Numbered from the stretch's first letter, positions 44,294-55,085 are shown. The stretch is 64,000 nucleotides of DNA from Pseudomonas sp. GD04091 (GCF_029836165.1 NZ_JAOEBG010000001.1:372001-436000); one strand, 5' to 3'. Program-made: numbers and translations. Notes: a model not told the origin generated them from the letters alone.

Positions 44294-45583
44294 ATGAACA
44301 GCACTTTCCTCGACTCGTACTACGAAGCCACCGCCAACAGGCCACTCTACCCGACCCAAACAGGCCGCACCGACACCCGCGTGTGCATCCTCGGTGGCGG
44401 CCTGGCCGGCCTGTCGACCGCACTGGGGCTCGCCGAACGCGGAGTCGGCGACGTGACCATCCTCGAGTCGCAGCGCGTCGGCCACGGCGCCTCGGGACGC
44501 AACGGCGGCTTCGTGTTCGGCGGCTACAGCCTCGGCAACGCCGAGCTGCTGGCAACCCTCGGCGCCACCGAGGCACGCCGCCTGTACCAGCTGACGCTCG
44601 ACGCCGTCGAACTGATTCGCGAGCGTACCCGCAGGTACGCCATCGACTGCGACCTGATCGACCAGGGCGTGATCCTGGCCAACTGGTTCAACGACCCATC
44701 ACGCCTGGAAAAACCGCGCCAGCTGATGAAAGAGGCCTATGGCGTGGAGTGGGAGCGCATCACGCCCGGCGAGCTGAAAGAACAGCTCAGGAGCGAGCGT
44801 TACTACGGCGGACTACGGGAACGCAACGCCTTCCACTTTCACCCGCTGAAGTACGTCTGCGGCATCGCCCGGGCCGCCGTGCAAGCGGGCGTGACGATCT
44901 TCGAGCAGTCACCGGTCATCGCCATCGAGAAGCAGGCCAATGGCTACATCGTGCGCACCGGCCAGGGTGAAGTCCATGCCGAGGAAGTGGTGTTCTCCGG
45001 CGGCGGCTACGCCCGAGGTGTCTACGCGCCGATCGAACGCGCCGTGCTGCCCATCGCCACCTACGTGGTGGCGACCCAGCCACTGGGCGCGCGCCTGGCC
45101 GACGCCATCGACTGCAAGGCGGCCATCTACGACACGCGCTTCGCCTTCGATTACTACCGCCTGCTGAAGGACACCCGGATTCTCTGGGGCGGGCGCATCT
45201 CCATCCTGGATCGCGGGCCGCAAGCCATCGCCCGCTTGCTCAAGGCCGACCTGACGAGCGTCTACCCACAGCTCGAGGATGTGCAGATCGACTACTCGTG
45301 GGGCGGCCTGATGAGCTACGGGCGCCATCAGATGGCGCAGATCGGCCAGGACGACAACGGCATCTGGCACGCGGTCGGCTTCGGCGGGCACGGCATGGCG
45401 CCGACCACCGTGGCGGGGGAAGTGCTGGCGGACGCCATCACCCGGCGCCTGCCGATCCCGGACGGCTTCGGCCAGTTTGGCCTCGACCGTACCTACGGCC
45501 TGGCTGGCCTGGTGGCCGCACAGGCCACCTACACCGCCTACCAGGCGCGCGACGCCTTCGATGCCCGACGCCTGAACCGTTGA
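44294..45583 (+). CDS. FAD-dependent amine oxidoreductase, PuuB-like
   Basis: A 429-residue flavoprotein. It starts FLDSYYEATANRPLYP, then the nucleotide-binding motif VCILGGGLAGLSTALGLAERG with SQRVGHGASGRNGGFVFGG. DYYRLLKDTRILWGGRISI and VGFGGHGMAPTTVAGEVLADAI complete the DAO fold, all as in the gamma-glutamylputrescine oxidase PuuB group. The second of two adjacent ATGs fits the GGGA ribosome site better (5 bases); the other starts at 44291. The substrate may be an amine or D-/basic amino acid brought in by the upstream permease. No puuA-type synthetase is next to it, so a true Puu pathway is not shown here. Confidence 0.82.
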   Translation: MNSTFLDSYYEATANRPLYPTQTGRTDTRVCILGGGLAGLSTALGLAERGVGDVTILESQRVGHGASGRNGGFVFGGYSLGNAELLATLGATEARRLYQLTLDAVELIRERTRRYAIDCDLIDQGVILANWFNDPSRLEKPRQLMKEAYGVEWERITPGELKEQLRSERYYGGLRERNAFHFHPLKYVCGIARAAVQAGVTIFEQSPVIAIEKQANGYIVRTGQGEVHAEEVVFSGGGYARGVYAPIERAVLPIATYVVATQPLGARLADAIDCKAAIYDTRFAFDYYRLLKDTRILWGGRISILDRGPQAIARLLKADLTSVYPQLEDVQIDYSWGGLMSYGRHQMAQIGQDDNGIWHAVGFGGHGMAPTTVAGEVLADAITRRLPIPDGFGQFGLDRTYGLAGLVAAQATYTAYQARDAFDARRLNR

Positions 45584-45616
45584 CACCGGCTCAGGATGCC
45601 TTTCAACAGGCATGAA

Positions 45617-45645
45617 AAAGCCCGCCATGTAGGCGGGCTCTTTCA
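45617..45645 (+). terminator. Terminator after the PuuB-like gene
   Basis: AGCCCGCC and GGCGGGCT around a short loop with a T-rich tail. It also separates this unit from the minus-strand tRNA-Lys. Confidence 0.85.
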
Positions 45646-45654
45646 TACAGCATA

Positions 45655-45730
45655 TGGTGGGTCGTGTAGGATTCGAACCTACGACCAATTGGTTAAAAGC
45701 CAACTGCTCTACCAACTGAGCTAACGACCC
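45655..45730 (-). tRNA. tRNA-Lys (anticodon TTT)
   Basis: A 76-base tRNA with encoded CCA. The acceptor GGGTCGT pairs with ACGACCC. The anticodon stem-loop GTTGG-CTTTTAA-CCAAT gives TTT. The D arm is TAGCTCAGTTGGTAGAGCA and the T arm TAGGTTCGAATCCTA. Confidence 0.96.
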
Positions 45731-45791
45731 GTTGGATGGCGCGTATATTACTGATTTCTCAGAGGAAATCAACACCCCATCGGAAAAATTT

Positions 45792-46466
45792 TCAAGAATA
45801 CCGGGTCGGGTCCTCTACACCGGCCGCCTTGAAGCCGTCGGCGCGCAGGCGGCAGCTGTCGCATTTGCCACAGGCGCGGCCGTCGTCATCGGCTTGATAG
45901 CAGGAGACGGTCAGGCTGTAGTCCACGCCACGGGCAATACCCGCCTGGACGATCTGTGCCTTGCTCAGGTTCTGCAATGGCGCCTGGATACGGAAGCCCT
46001 GCCCTTCGACACCCGCCTTGGTAGCCAGGTTGGCCATGCGCTCGAACGCTTCGACGAACTCCGGGCGGCAGTCCGGATAGCCGGAGTAGTCCACGGCATT
46101 GACCCCAATGAAGATGTCACGGGCCTCGAGCACCTCGGCCCAGCCCAAGGCCAGGGAGAGGAACACGGTGTTGCGAGCCGGCACATAAGTGACCGGAATA
46201 CCTTCGGTCGGCGCCTCTGGCACATCGATGCTGCTGTCGGTCAGGGCCGAGCCGCCAATGCCATCGAGGCTCAGGCCGATCACCTTGTGCTCGACCACGC
46301 CCAGGTCACGGGCAACCCGCGCCGCCGCGTTGAGTTCGGCACGATGGCGCTGCCCGTAGTCGAAGCTCATGGTGTAGCACTGGTAGCCGTCAGCCTTGGC
46401 CATGGCCACCACGGTGGCCGAGTCCAGGCCGCCGGACAGCAGGATTACCGCGCGTTTCTCAGTCAT
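45792..46466 (-). CDS. queC: 7-cyano-7-deazaguanine synthase
   Basis: A 224-residue ATP-dependent enzyme turning 7-carboxy-7-deazaguanine into preQ0 for queuosine-tRNA synthesis. The PP-loop is [13 protein letters not shown] at residues 6-18. The zinc site at the C-terminus uses [17 protein letters not shown]. The start follows the family length. It lies 11 bases after queE on the same strand, forming a two-gene unit. Confidence 0.95.
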   Translation of the reverse strand: MTEKRAVILLSGGLDSATVVAMAKADGYQCYTMSFDYGQRHRAELNAAARVARDLGVVEHKVIGLSLDGIGGSALTDSSIDVPEAPTEGIPVTYVPARNTVFLSLALGWAEVLEARDIFIGVNAVDYSGYPDCRPEFVEAFERMANLATKAGVEGQGFRIQAPLQNLSKAQIVQAGIARGVDYSLTVSCYQADDDGRACGKCDSCRLRADGFKAAGVEDPTRYS

Positions 46467-46477
46467 GTCTCTTCCTC

Positions 46478-47125
46478 TCAGCGTCCAGGTTCGTCGTTCC
46501 ACAGCAGCTTGTGCAGCTGCAGCTGGAAACGCACGGGCAGGTTGTCGGCAACGATCCAGTCGGCCAGGTCGGTGGCGCTGACCTGATGATGGCTCGGCGA
46601 GAACAGGACCTCGCCGGCACGCTCGGCCAGGTTGTACTGGATCAGCTTGGAAACCGCCCAGTCGTAGTCTTCACGGGAGCAGATGACGAACTTGACCTGG
46701 TCGTTGCGGGTCAGCAGCTCGATGTTCTCGTAGCGGTTGCGGTGCGACTCCTCGGAGCCGGGGGTCTTGAGGTCGACCACGCGACTGACCCGGGTGTCGG
46801 TGCCGCCGATGTCGAGGGCGCCGCTGGTTTCCAGCGATACGTCATAGCCGGCATCGCACAGGCGCTGCAGCAACGGCAAGGCATTGGGCTGGGCCAGCGG
46901 CTCGCCGCCGGTCACACAGACGTAACGTGGCTTGAAGCCGGCGACTTGCTCGAGGATCGAGTCGAGGGTACGAATGGTGCCGCCACTGAAGGCATAGGCA
47001 CTGTCGCAGTACTGGCAGCGCAGGGGGCAACCGGTCAGGCGCACGAATACCGTGGGCAGCCCGGCCGTTCGCGTTTCACCCTGCAACGAGTAAAACACTT
47101 CGGTGATGCGTAATGTGTCTTGCAT
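46478..47125 (-). CDS. queE: 7-carboxy-7-deazaguanine synthase (radical SAM)
   Basis: A 215-residue radical-SAM enzyme acting one step before QueC. The cluster motif is [15 protein letters not shown] (a CxxxCxxC variant; first cysteine in GCPLRC). TGGEPLAQ is the SAM-binding GGE motif. An ATG giving [17 protein letters not shown] matches the usual start; a GTG three codons earlier is possible. It is first in the queE-queC unit, downstream of the tol-pal operon terminator. Confidence 0.94.
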   Translation of the reverse strand: MQDTLRITEVFYSLQGETRTAGLPTVFVRLTGCPLRCQYCDSAYAFSGGTIRTLDSILEQVAGFKPRYVCVTGGEPLAQPNALPLLQRLCDAGYDVSLETSGALDIGGTDTRVSRVVDLKTPGSEESHRNRYENIELLTRNDQVKFVICSREDYDWAVSKLIQYNLAERAGEVLFSPSHHQVSATDLADWIVADNLPVRFQLQLHKLLWNDEPGR

Positions 47126-47242
47126 GATCGCCACGGGCGTGACAGCTGAACAGGCTGTCCGCCTCCGTCAGGCACTGTCGCGGACTCGACATGGCGTTAT
47201 CCGCGGCAGCGTGTTTAGGAAAAAAGGGCAGAGATTCTAACG

Positions 47243-47270
47243 AAAAAACCCGCGACAAGCGCGGGTTTCT
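47243..47270 (-). terminator. Terminator of the tol-pal-cpoB operon
   Basis: ACCCGCG and CGCGGGT around a five-base loop, with T residues on the minus-strand side, 16 bases after the cpoB stop. Confidence 0.85.
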
Positions 47271-47285
47271 TTCAAACGGTACTGC

Positions 47286-48095
47286 TTACAGCTTCTGCAG
47301 ATCGCGCTGGGCCAGTTGCGCGGCGGAGGTGCCAGGATACTGGGTGATGACCTGCTGCAGGATGCCCTTGACCTTGTCGGTATGGCCCATGCGGCGCTCG
47401 ACATCGGCCAGTTTGTAGAGCGAATCCGGCACCTTGCTGTGCTGCGGGTACAGCTGGCTGACCTTGGCGAAGGCCTGACCCGCGCCTTGCAGGTCGCCTT
47501 TGGCGAGATTGACCTCGCCAAGCCAGTACTGGGCATTGCCGGCGTACTGGCTGTTGGGGTACTTGCGCAGGAAGGCATTGAAGGCCTGGCTGGCCTTGTC
47601 GAAATCCTTCTGCTTGATCAGGTCGAAAGCGGCATCGTAATACAGCTTCTCTTTCGCCGGATCACCCGGCTCGCTGCTGGCGGCCGGTTGCTGCGCGGCG
47701 CTGGCGCCGGCGGCGGCACCCGTGGCTGCGTTGTTCGCACCACCGGTGGAGGAATTGTCGGGAGTCGCGGCAGGCGCGGCACCGCTGCTGATGCGGCGGT
47801 CGAGATCCTGGTAGCGCTCGAGGTTTTCCTGCTTCATGCGCGACACATCGTTTTGCAGCTCTTCGATAATGCCTTGCTGGCGGGAAATCTGGTCCTGCAT
47901 CTGCTGCAGCTGCATGAACAGCTGGCCATTTGCAGAAGCAGGGGCCGAAGCCCCTGCTCCGGCATAGGCGCCGCTCGTGCCATAACCCGCAGGTGGATAG
48001 CCACCGGCGTTGTCATCTACTACGGGAACCGCAGCCCACGCCGAGAGGGGCAGGCTGAGTGCGAGGACGGTTACAACACGACGGCACATACGCAT
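47286..48095 (-). CDS. cpoB: Cell division coordinator CpoB (YbgF)
   Basis: A 269-residue periplasmic protein: signal peptide (to SAWA), an N-terminal coiled coil for trimerisation (QLFMQLQQMQDQISRQQGIIEELQNDVSRM, residues ~60-95), and an Ala/Ser-rich linker. Three TPR units follow at about 150-265 (YDAAFDLIKQKDFDKASQAFNAFLRKYP and so on). It links peptidoglycan synthesis by PBP1B to Tol-driven outer-membrane constriction. Last gene of the Tol-Pal operon. An alternative ATG lies two codons in. Confidence 0.93.
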   Translation of the reverse strand: MRMCRRVVTVLALSLPLSAWAAVPVVDDNAGGYPPAGYGTSGAYAGAGASAPASANGQLFMQLQQMQDQISRQQGIIEELQNDVSRMKQENLERYQDLDRRISSGAAPAATPDNSSTGGANNAATGAAAGASAAQQPAASSEPGDPAKEKLYYDAAFDLIKQKDFDKASQAFNAFLRKYPNSQYAGNAQYWLGEVNLAKGDLQGAGQAFAKVSQLYPQHSKVPDSLYKLADVERRMGHTDKVKGILQQVITQYPGTSAAQLAQRDLQKL

Positions 48096-48101
48096 AAGAA
48101 C

Positions 48102-48599
48102 TTACTTACGCAGTTCTACGCGACGGTTCTGAGCCCAGGACTGCTCGTCGTTGCCGGTGGCAACTGGACGCTCTTCGCCGTAGGAAACCAGTTCCAGCTG
48201 AGCAGGGGAAACGCCCTGCAGAACCAGGTAGCGCTGAACGGCCTTGGCACGACGCTCACCCAGAGCCATGTTGTACTCGCGGGTGCCGCGCTCGTCGGTG
48301 TTGCCTTCCAGGACAACGCGGTTGCCGTTGGCTTTCAGGTCCTTGGCGTGAACGTCCAGGGCGCGCATGGCTTCTGGCTTCAGATCCGAGCTGTCGTATT
48401 CGAAGTAGAAGGTGGTGATTGCGCGCAGGGCGGCTTCTTCGCTCAGGGAGCCGTCGACAGCGCCAGTGTTGGCACCGTAGCCAGCGTTCGGGTCGACAGC
48501 GCCTTCACCAGCATTGTCACCGCCCTTCGAGGAGCAACCTACAGCTACGGCCATGGCCAGAGCCAGCGCAGCGAATTTACCAAACTTCAGCATTTCCAT
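48102..48599 (-). CDS. pal: Peptidoglycan-associated lipoprotein Pal (OprL)
   Basis: A 165-residue outer-membrane lipoprotein with lipobox AVAVGC. The OmpA-like peptidoglycan-binding domain occupies the second half ([27 protein letters not shown], then [25 protein letters not shown], with the Asp and Arg that hold diaminopimelate). AGGAG is 7 bases before the ATG. In Pseudomonas it is called OprL. It works with TolB and TolA to hold and constrict the envelope. Confidence 0.96.
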   Translation of the reverse strand: MEMLKFGKFAALALAMAVAVGCSSKGGDNAGEGAVDPNAGYGANTGAVDGSLSEEAALRAITTFYFEYDSSDLKPEAMRALDVHAKDLKANGNRVVLEGNTDERGTREYNMALGERRAKAVQRYLVLQGVSPAQLELVSYGEERPVATGNDEQSWAQNRRVELRK

Positions 48600-48652
48600 C
48601 GTGAAACTCCTAATGAAACCCCAGTGTGTTAAGCAAAAATATTACGCCGCAA

Positions 48653-49952
48653 TCAGTTCAGGTAAGGGGACCAGGACGGTTCTCTGACTTCGCCTTGAGC
48701 GGTAGGAAGTGGGAGCCTCACACGGCCGTTAAGCGACACGAGCATCAAGACTCCCCGGCCCTGCTGGCGGGTGGCGTAGATTAGCATGGTGCCGTTTGGC
48801 GCAACAGTGGGAGACTCATCAAGACTGGTCTCGGAGAGAATCTTTACACTTCCGCGTTGCAGGTCCTGGGCGGCCACCTTGAAGTTGGTGAAACCCTGCT
48901 GGCGATGGATCATCACCAGGGTCTTCTCGTCCGCCGACAGTTTCGGGTTGGCGTTGTAGTTACCAACGAACGTCACACGCTCGGCACCACCGCCACCCAC
49001 CGACTGTTTATAGATCTGCGGCTTGCCGCCACGGTCGGAGGTGAAGTACAGGGTGTTGCCATCCTTGCCCCAGAACGGCTCGGTATTGATGCCCGGGCCT
49101 GCGGTGACGCGGCTGATCTGACGCGACGCCACGTTCATCACGTAGATGTCCGGGTTACCGTCCTTCGACAGCACGAACGCCAGGCGGGTACCGTCAGGCG
49201 ACCAGGCCGGCGCGCCGTTCAGGCCTTCGAAGTTGGTGATCTGCTCGCGGCGACCGGTGTCGATGTGCTGGATGAAGATGCGTGGACGCTTCTGCTCGAA
49301 CGAGACATAGGCGATGCGCTTGCCATCCGGCGCGAAACGCGGCGACAGGATCGGCTCGCGCGACTGCAGCAAGGTCACCGCACGAGCACCATCGTAGTCC
49401 GAACGTTGCAGGGTGTAGCGGGTGTTGTTGGTCGAGAAGCGCTCGGCGGTCACGTACAGCATGCGGGTGGAGAACGCGCCCTTGATGCCGGTGAGTTTCT
49501 CGAACGACTGGTCGGCGATGTAGTGCGCCATGTCGCGCAGCTGGTCGACGCCGCCCGCGACGCTACCGGTCAGCACCTGCTGCTCGGTGGCGACGTTGAA
49601 CAGCGCGTACTGCACCTGCAGGCGGCCACCGGCCGGCACGATGCTGCCGACCATGACGTACTGGGCGCCCAGCGCTTTCCAGTCACGGAAGATCACTTCG
49701 CTGGCCTGGCTTGGCAGGCTGATCATGTTCTGCCGCGGAATGGGCGCATAGTAACCGGAGTTACGCAGGTCGTTGCCGATGATGTCGGCCATGTCTTCCG
49801 GCAGCACGCTGCCGCCCTGCACGCCGAACGGCACTACCGCGATGGGGGTTGCCCGGTCGCTGCCACTGGTGACCAGGATGTTCTTTTCCTCGGCCATGGC
49901 CATGCCTGCCACGCAGCAGAGCAAGACCAGGAGTCCTCTCAGACGTTTAATC
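48653..49952 (-). CDS. tolB: Tol-Pal system beta-propeller protein TolB
   Basis: A 433-residue periplasmic protein starting at a GTG (codon 49954-49952) that overlaps the TolA stop in GTGA. A signal peptide ends AMA. An alpha/beta domain (to ~165) is followed by a six-bladed propeller with repeated blocks such as [45 protein letters not shown] and [19 protein letters not shown]. It binds Pal and the TolA C-terminus. The coordinate range runs to 49954 if the full start codon is counted. Confidence 0.94.
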
Positions 49953-51015
49953 ACAACGCTAGATCCTCAGGTGTAAATGTCATCTTGAATGAACGATACG
50001 GATTGAATTCGTTCGGCTTCAAGCCCTGCATTTCGGTCAACCGACCAATGTTCTTCACCGCGGCCACGGCCGAGCTGTCGAACGGACCGTCGCCGCTGGA
50101 TTTGGCCACACTCACGTTGGTGATGGTGCCGTCCGGCAGCATGTTGATCTGCAGAACTACCGTCATGCCCTTGCGCGCAGATGGCGGACGCGCCCAACCT
50201 TCGGCCGCGCGCATGCGAATCAGGTCGTCGAAGTCGCCGGCCACCTGGTCACCCTGCTCGTCAGCCAGCGCCTGCTGCCGCTCGGTGGTGTCGGACAACA
50301 ACTCGGCCAGTGCCTGCGCCTTCTTGTCTTCCGCCGCCTTGCGGGCCGCTTCCTGTGCTTTTTTCTTCTGGGCGTCTGCAGCGGCCTTTTTCTTGGCCTC
50401 TTCAGCTGCCTTCTTCTTCGCGTCCTCGGCCGCCGCTTTCTTCTTGGCGTCCTCGGCTGCTTTTTTCTTCGCGTCTTCGGCGGCTTTCTTCTTCGCCTCT
50501 TCCGCGGCTTGTTTCTTGGCCTCTTCTTCGGCCTGTTTCTTGGCCTCTTCCTCGGCTTTCTTCTTGGCGATGTCGGCCTGTTGCTTTTCGGCGGCCTTCT
50601 TCGCTTCTTCGGCTTTCTTGGCCTCGGCGGCCTTCTTCTGCTCGGCGGCTTCGGCTTTCTTGGCCTCGGCGGCCTCGCGCGCCTCCTCGGCCTTTTGAGC
50701 TGCGTCGGCTTTCTTTTGTTCCGCCGCCTTCACGGCCTCCTGCTCGACCTTCTTCTGCTCCAGCTGCTCGACTTCGGTCTGGCGAGAAGCGGTCTTCTTG
50801 GCCTCCCCGGCAATCTTCTGATTGGTCTGGGTAGTCGCCTGACTCTTGGACTTGAGCTGGTAGAGCGTGGCCTGGACGATCGGCTTGGAGGGCGGCAGCT
50901 CGGGCGTCATGGCAAAGCTGACGAACAGCATGCCGAACACCAGCACGTGCAGGCCAATGGCCCAGACACTGGGCCAGAAGTAGCTTTCCGAGGCGGATGG
51001 CTCTCGCTGTTGCAT
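49951..51015 (-). CDS. tolA: Tol-Pal system protein TolA
   Basis: A 354-residue inner-membrane protein with one N-terminal helix ([20 protein letters not shown]). A long Ala/Lys/Glu-rich helical domain (about residues 65-235) is built of [13 protein letters not shown] repeats and reaches across the periplasm. The C-terminal globular domain follows ([38 protein letters not shown]). Start overlaps the tolR stop (TGATG) and stop overlaps the tolB start, so the operon is tightly coupled. Confidence 0.94.
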   Translation of the reverse strand: MQQREPSASESYFWPSVWAIGLHVLVFGMLFVSFAMTPELPPSKPIVQATLYQLKSKSQATTQTNQKIAGEAKKTASRQTEVEQLEQKKVEQEAVKAAEQKKADAAQKAEEAREAAEAKKAEAAEQKKAAEAKKAEEAKKAAEKQQADIAKKKAEEEAKKQAEEEAKKQAAEEAKKKAAEDAKKKAAEDAKKKAAAEDAKKKAAEEAKKKAAADAQKKKAQEAARKAAEDKKAQALAELLSDTTERQQALADEQGDQVAGDFDDLIRMRAAEGWARPPSARKGMTVVLQINMLPDGTITNVSVAKSSGDGPFDSSAVAAVKNIGRLTEMQGLKPNEFNPYRSFKMTFTPEDLAL

Positions 51016-51467
51016 CAGGGCGCCTCGGTAATCAGGCCAACGTTTCCGACACCGGCCTTCTGCAACCCGCCCATGGCGCCCATGACCGCACCGTAGTCGA
51101 CGGCCTTGTCGCCACGGATGAAGACCTGGGTCTGCTTGCCCTGGTCACGGCCGGCGGCGATGATCTTGGTCACCGCACCCGTCATTTCCGGCAAGGTCAT
51201 GGCCTTGTCCATCTGCTTGTCGGTGTCGACTTCGCTGCCAAGGTTCCAGTAGTAGGTCTTGTCTGCCTTGATCGAGATGGTCAGGACCTGGACGTTGTTG
51301 TCCTGCGGCAGGGCTTCACTGGAAACCTTGGGCAGGTCCACCTTCACGCCCTGGTTGAGCATGGGGGCGGTCACCATGAAGATGACCAGTAGCACCAGCA
51401 TCACGTCGATGTAGGGCACCACGTTCATCTCGGCGACCGGCTTGCGTTTGTGGCGAACTCGGGCCAT
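51015..51467 (-). CDS. tolR: Tol-Pal system protein TolR
   Basis: A 150-residue ExbD/TolR protein. One membrane helix (MNVVPYIDVMLVLLVIFMVTAPML) carries the proton-path aspartate, and a periplasmic dimer domain follows. With TolQ it energises TolA from the proton gradient. It lies 14 bases after tolQ. Confidence 0.95.
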   Translation of the reverse strand: MARVRHKRKPVAEMNVVPYIDVMLVLLVIFMVTAPMLNQGVKVDLPKVSSEALPQDNNVQVLTISIKADKTYYWNLGSEVDTDKQMDKAMTLPEMTGAVTKIIAAGRDQGKQTQVFIRGDKAVDYGAVMGAMGGLQKAGVGNVGLITEAP

Positions 51468-51481
51468 GGGTTTCTACCTGA

Positions 51482-52177
51482 TCACTCTTCGCTGGTGTGT
51501 ACTTTGCGGTGCAGGATCGCCTGGAACTCGTCGGCGAAGGTGTAGTAGCGACCAATCAGCACTTCACTGCGCGCGGCAAAACGGTTGTAGGCGATAACAG
51601 CCGGGATCGCAGCGAACAGGCCGATCGCGGTGGCGATCAGGGCTTCGGCGATACCGGGAGCCACGGTGGCCAGGGTTGCCTGCTGGGCACTGGCCAGGCC
51701 ACGGAACGAGTTCATGATGCCCCACACGGTACCGAACAGGCCGATGTACGGGCTGGTGGAACCGACGGTGGCCAGGAACGGCAGGCTCTGCTCGAGCTTT
51801 TCTTCCTCGCGGGAGATGGCCACGCGCATGGCACGACCGACGCCTTCCATGACCGCGTCCGGGTCGACACCCGGCTGCTGGCGCAGGCGCGAGAACTCCT
51901 TGAAGCCGGCGCGGAACACCTGCTCGACACCCGAGTCCGGATCAGGGTTGCTGCCCGCCTGACGGTACAGCTTGGAGAGGTCGATGCCCGACCAGAAGCG
52001 CTCTTCGAAAGCGTCCAGTGCACGACGACCGGCGCGCAGCATGGTGCTGCGCTGGAAGATCATGATCCAAGAGGTCACCGAGGCTGCCACGAGGGTCAGC
52101 ATTACCAGCTGAACCACGATACTGGCATTGGCGACCAGGCTCCACATGGAGGTATGGTCGACGACGTTTGCTTCCAC
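51482..52177 (-). CDS. tolQ: Tol-Pal system protein TolQ
   Basis: A 231-residue ExbB/TolQ protein with three membrane helices (first at ~15-38, second and third in the C-terminal half around GLFGTVWGIMNSFRGLA and ALIATAIGLFAAIPAVIAYN). It forms the pentameric stator around TolR. It follows ybgC directly. Confidence 0.95.
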   Translation of the reverse strand: MEANVVDHTSMWSLVANASIVVQLVMLTLVAASVTSWIMIFQRSTMLRAGRRALDAFEERFWSGIDLSKLYRQAGSNPDPDSGVEQVFRAGFKEFSRLRQQPGVDPDAVMEGVGRAMRVAISREEEKLEQSLPFLATVGSTSPYIGLFGTVWGIMNSFRGLASAQQATLATVAPGIAEALIATAIGLFAAIPAVIAYNRFAARSEVLIGRYYTFADEFQAILHRKVHTSEE

Positions 52178-52179
52178 GC

Positions 52180-52632
52180 TTATTCTCCTGCGTTCGATTG
52201 AGTACCCGTGCCGTCCGCCAGGAAGGCGTCGCGCAGTTCTGGGGGAATGGCCCGGGGTTTGAAAGTGTCGGCGCGCACCGCGGCCACAAGGAACTGCCCT
52301 TCGCAGAGCAGCACTTCATCCTTTGCTCGCCATACCTGCTGCACGAAGCGCAGGCTGGCGCGATTCAATTCAAGCACCTGCGCGGTCACCCGCAATTCGT
52401 CGTCCAGGCGCGCCGGCGCGTGGTAGCGCGCTTCGCTCGAGTGGACCACGAACAGCAGGTTGTCCTGCGCCAGCTGGGCCTGGGAGAACCCCAGGTGACG
52501 CAGCCGTTCGGTGCGTGCGCGCTCCATGAATTTGAGGTAGTTGACGTAGTACACCACCCCGCCGGCATCGGTATCTTCGTAATAGACGCGACAGCGGTGT
52601 GCGAACGGTTCCAGCCCATTTTGCGCGCGCAT
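52180..52632 (-). CDS. ybgC: Tol-Pal-associated acyl-CoA thioesterase YbgC
   Basis: A 150-residue hot-dog-fold thioesterase with the 4HBT-type active site ([27 protein letters not shown], catalytic Asp in EDTDAGG). It hydrolyses short acyl-CoA and is the usual first gene of the Tol-Pal operon. The stop is two bases before the tolQ start. The ribosome site before the ATG is poorly placed. Confidence 0.93.
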   Translation of the reverse strand: MRAQNGLEPFAHRCRVYYEDTDAGGVVYYVNYLKFMERARTERLRHLGFSQAQLAQDNLLFVVHSSEARYHAPARLDDELRVTAQVLELNRASLRFVQQVWRAKDEVLLCEGQFLVAAVRADTFKPRAIPPELRDAFLADGTGTQSNAGE

Positions 52633-52757
52633 ACTCTAGTGCTTACTCCTGTGCTTGCCAATCCGCCCCGGCAACTGTTTTTGCTTCGATAATGTCGTAT
52701 TGCCAGCGAACCGGCGGCATGCCAGCGGTAGGACCACGAAAATGCCGATTCGATCTG

Positions 52758-53804
52758 TCATTCGTCGTCCTGCGCTGCATATTCCCCGCCTTCGCAGAAG
52801 CGCCCGGGTATGTTCAGGCCGAAATGCAGGTAAGCATGACGGGTGACCACGCGCCCCCGTGGGGTGCGCATGATGTAACCCTGCTGGATGAGGTAGGGCT
52901 CGAGCACGTCCTCGATGGTGTGGCGCTCTTCGCCGATCGCTGCGGCAATGTTGTCGAGCCCCACCGGCCCACCGTCGAACTTCTCGATCATGGTCAGCAA
53001 CAGACGCCGGTCGGAGTGATCGAAACCGCGCTCGTCGACATCCAGCAGGTTGAGCGCCATATCCGCGACCGCCTTGGTGATCTCACCCTTGCCACGCACT
53101 TCGGCATAGTCGCGCACCCGGCGCAGCAGGCGATTGGCGATCCTCGGCGTGCCCCGTGCCCGGCGGGCGATCTCGAAGGCACCCTTGTCATCCATCGGCA
53201 GCCCGAGAATACCGGCCGAACGACTGACGATGGTGGCCAGGTCCTTGTTGCTGTAGAACTCCAGGCGCTGGACGATGCCGAAACGGTCGCGCAGCGGGTT
53301 GGTCAGCATGCCGGCGCGGGTGGTGGCGCCGACCAGGGTGAACGGCGGCAGGTCGAGCTTGATCGAGCGTGCAGCCGGACCTTCGCCGATCATGATGTCC
53401 AGCTGGAAATCCTCCATCGCCGGATAGAGCACCTCCTCGACCACCGGCGACAACCGATGGATCTCGTCGATGAACAGCACGTCATGGGGCTCGAGGTTGG
53501 TCAACATCGCCGCGAGGTCGCCCGGGCGTTCGAGAATCGGGCCCGAGGTGCTCTTGACCGACACGCCCATCTCCTGGGCAATGATGTTGGCCAGGGTGGT
53601 CTTGCCCAGACCCGGCGGGCCAAAGATCAAGGTGTGGTCAAGGGATTCGTTGCGCCCACGCGCGGCCTGGATGAACAGCGCCATCTGCTCGCGCACCACC
53701 GGCTGGCCGATGTACTCGTCCAGGCGCAGCGGGCGGATCGCGCGGTCCTGGACTTCTTCACGGTCGCGGCCACTGGCGGCGATCAGGCGGTCGGTTTCGA
53801 TCAC
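52758..53804 (-). CDS. ruvB: Holliday junction branch-migration ATPase RuvB
   Basis: A 348-residue AAA+ motor. Walker A is [18 protein letters not shown] and Walker B is [12 protein letters not shown]. Sensor 1 is in [11 protein letters not shown], the arginine finger region is near [18 protein letters not shown], and a winged-helix C-terminus ends it. It starts at a GTG overlapping the ruvA stop (GTGA). Works with RuvA and RuvC. Confidence 0.97.
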   Translation of the reverse strand: MIETDRLIAASGRDREEVQDRAIRPLRLDEYIGQPVVREQMALFIQAARGRNESLDHTLIFGPPGLGKTTLANIIAQEMGVSVKSTSGPILERPGDLAAMLTNLEPHDVLFIDEIHRLSPVVEEVLYPAMEDFQLDIMIGEGPAARSIKLDLPPFTLVGATTRAGMLTNPLRDRFGIVQRLEFYSNKDLATIVSRSAGILGLPMDDKGAFEIARRARGTPRIANRLLRRVRDYAEVRGKGEITKAVADMALNLLDVDERGFDHSDRRLLLTMIEKFDGGPVGLDNIAAAIGEERHTIEDVLEPYLIQQGYIMRTPRGRVVTRHAYLHFGLNIPGRFCEGGEYAAQDDE

Positions 53805-54418
53805 TTGGCAATCATCCCTTTAAGGCTGCGACGGATCAGCTCCTCGCTGCTCAGGCCGGCCTTGTCCTTGATCGCGGCAATCGCCTTGCTCGCCTCTTGT
53901 GGCTTATAGCCCAGGGAGACCAGGGCACTGACCGCGTCGGCCTCGGCCGAGGACTCACTGGCCGCCGGCAGCGGGCCGTCGGAGACCAGGGTGAACATCG
54001 CCGGGGAGGTTTCCCACGCCTTGAAGCGATCCTTGAGCTCGACCAGCAGGCGTTCGGCGGTTTTCTTGCCAACACCGGGCACACGCACCAGGACCGAGGC
54101 GTCCTGGGCCTGCACGCAGCGCACCAGCTCGTCCACTTCCAGGCCGGACATCAGCGCCAGCGCCAGCTTCGGCCCAACGCCGTTGAGGCGGATCAGCTCG
54201 CGGAACAGCTCGCGCTCGCGCTTTTCCGCGAAACCATAGAGCAGGTGGGCGTCTTCGCGCACCACCAGGTGGGTGTGCACGGTCACTGGCTCGCCGACCT
54301 TGGGCAGGCGGTACAGGGTGGTCATCGGCACTTCCAGCTCGTAGCCCACGCCGTTGACGTCGATAATCAGGTGCGGCGGCTGTTTTTCCGCCAGGGTGCC
54401 ACGCAAACGTCCAATCAC
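53801..54418 (-). CDS. ruvA: Holliday junction DNA-binding protein RuvA
   Basis: A 205-residue protein starting at a GTG with AAGGA 8 bases upstream ([10 protein letters not shown]). The OB fold is at 1-64, and the tandem helix-hairpin-helix motifs are [15 protein letters not shown] and [19 protein letters not shown]. The C-terminal helical domain ([19 protein letters not shown]) contacts RuvB. The frame is open for 28 more codons upstream but these are not part of the family. Confidence 0.97.
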   Translation of the reverse strand: MIGRLRGTLAEKQPPHLIIDVNGVGYELEVPMTTLYRLPKVGEPVTVHTHLVVREDAHLLYGFAEKRERELFRELIRLNGVGPKLALALMSGLEVDELVRCVQAQDASVLVRVPGVGKKTAERLLVELKDRFKAWETSPAMFTLVSDGPLPAASESSAEADAVSALVSLGYKPQEASKAIAAIKDKAGLSSEELIRRSLKGMIAK

Positions 54419-54526
54419 GTTCCGATCCTTCCTCTCGGGTACCGGTCGAAAACCGGTCCACCCTATCAGCAAATGCGCCGGGAGCGCGCGCCACCCGGAC
54501 AAAATGTGTATCAGCGCATGAAGCGG

Positions 54527-55051
54527 TTACAGACGCAAGCGCCCGCCGCGCCGCCGCGCCGTCGCCAGCCCATGGGGAATCAGGCTGGAACGGGTATGGG
54601 CATGGCACAGGGCGATGGCCAGGGCGTCGGAGGCGTCGATCTGCGGCTTCTGGGTCAGCTTGAGCAGGTGCATGACCATCATCATCACCTGTTCTTTATT
54701 GGCCCCGCCGGTGCCGGCCACGGCCTGCTTGACCTGGCTGGCGGTATATTCGGCGATCTCCAGGCCCGCCTCGGCCGCAGCGACGATCGCCGCACCGCGG
54801 GCCTGGCCCAGCTTGAGCGCAGAGTCGGCATTGCGCGCCATGAACACCCGCTCGATGCCCATGGTCACCGGCTCGTGCTGGCGGATGATCTCGCTGACCC
54901 CACGAAAGACGATCTGCAGGCGCTCGTGCAACTCACCACCGCCCGTGCGTATACAGCCCGACGCCACGTACTCGCAGCCACGGGCGGTCTGGCGGACCAC
55001 GCCAAAACCGGTAATGCGCGAGCCGGGGTCGATACCAAGAATGAGAGTCAT
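54527..55051 (-). CDS. ruvC: Holliday junction resolvase RuvC
   Basis: A 174-residue endonuclease. The catalytic acids are the Asp in [15 protein letters not shown], the Glu in [10 protein letters not shown], and the pair in [18 protein letters not shown]. It cuts junctions held by RuvAB. It lies 108 bases upstream of ruvA. Confidence 0.97.
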   Translation of the reverse strand: MTLILGIDPGSRITGFGVVRQTARGCEYVASGCIRTGGGELHERLQIVFRGVSEIIRQHEPVTMGIERVFMARNADSALKLGQARGAAIVAAAEAGLEIAEYTASQVKQAVAGTGGANKEQVMMMVMHLLKLTQKPQIDASDALAIALCHAHTRSSLIPHGLATARRRGGRLRL

Positions 55052-55085
55052 AGCGCCTACAAAGGTGTGCGAATTTGCCGACCTT

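Noticed and set aside
48857..50698. 613-codon plus-strand frame opposite tolB and tolA
   Set aside because: Composition mirrors the Lys/Ala repeats of TolA read backwards; no ribosome site or family signature.
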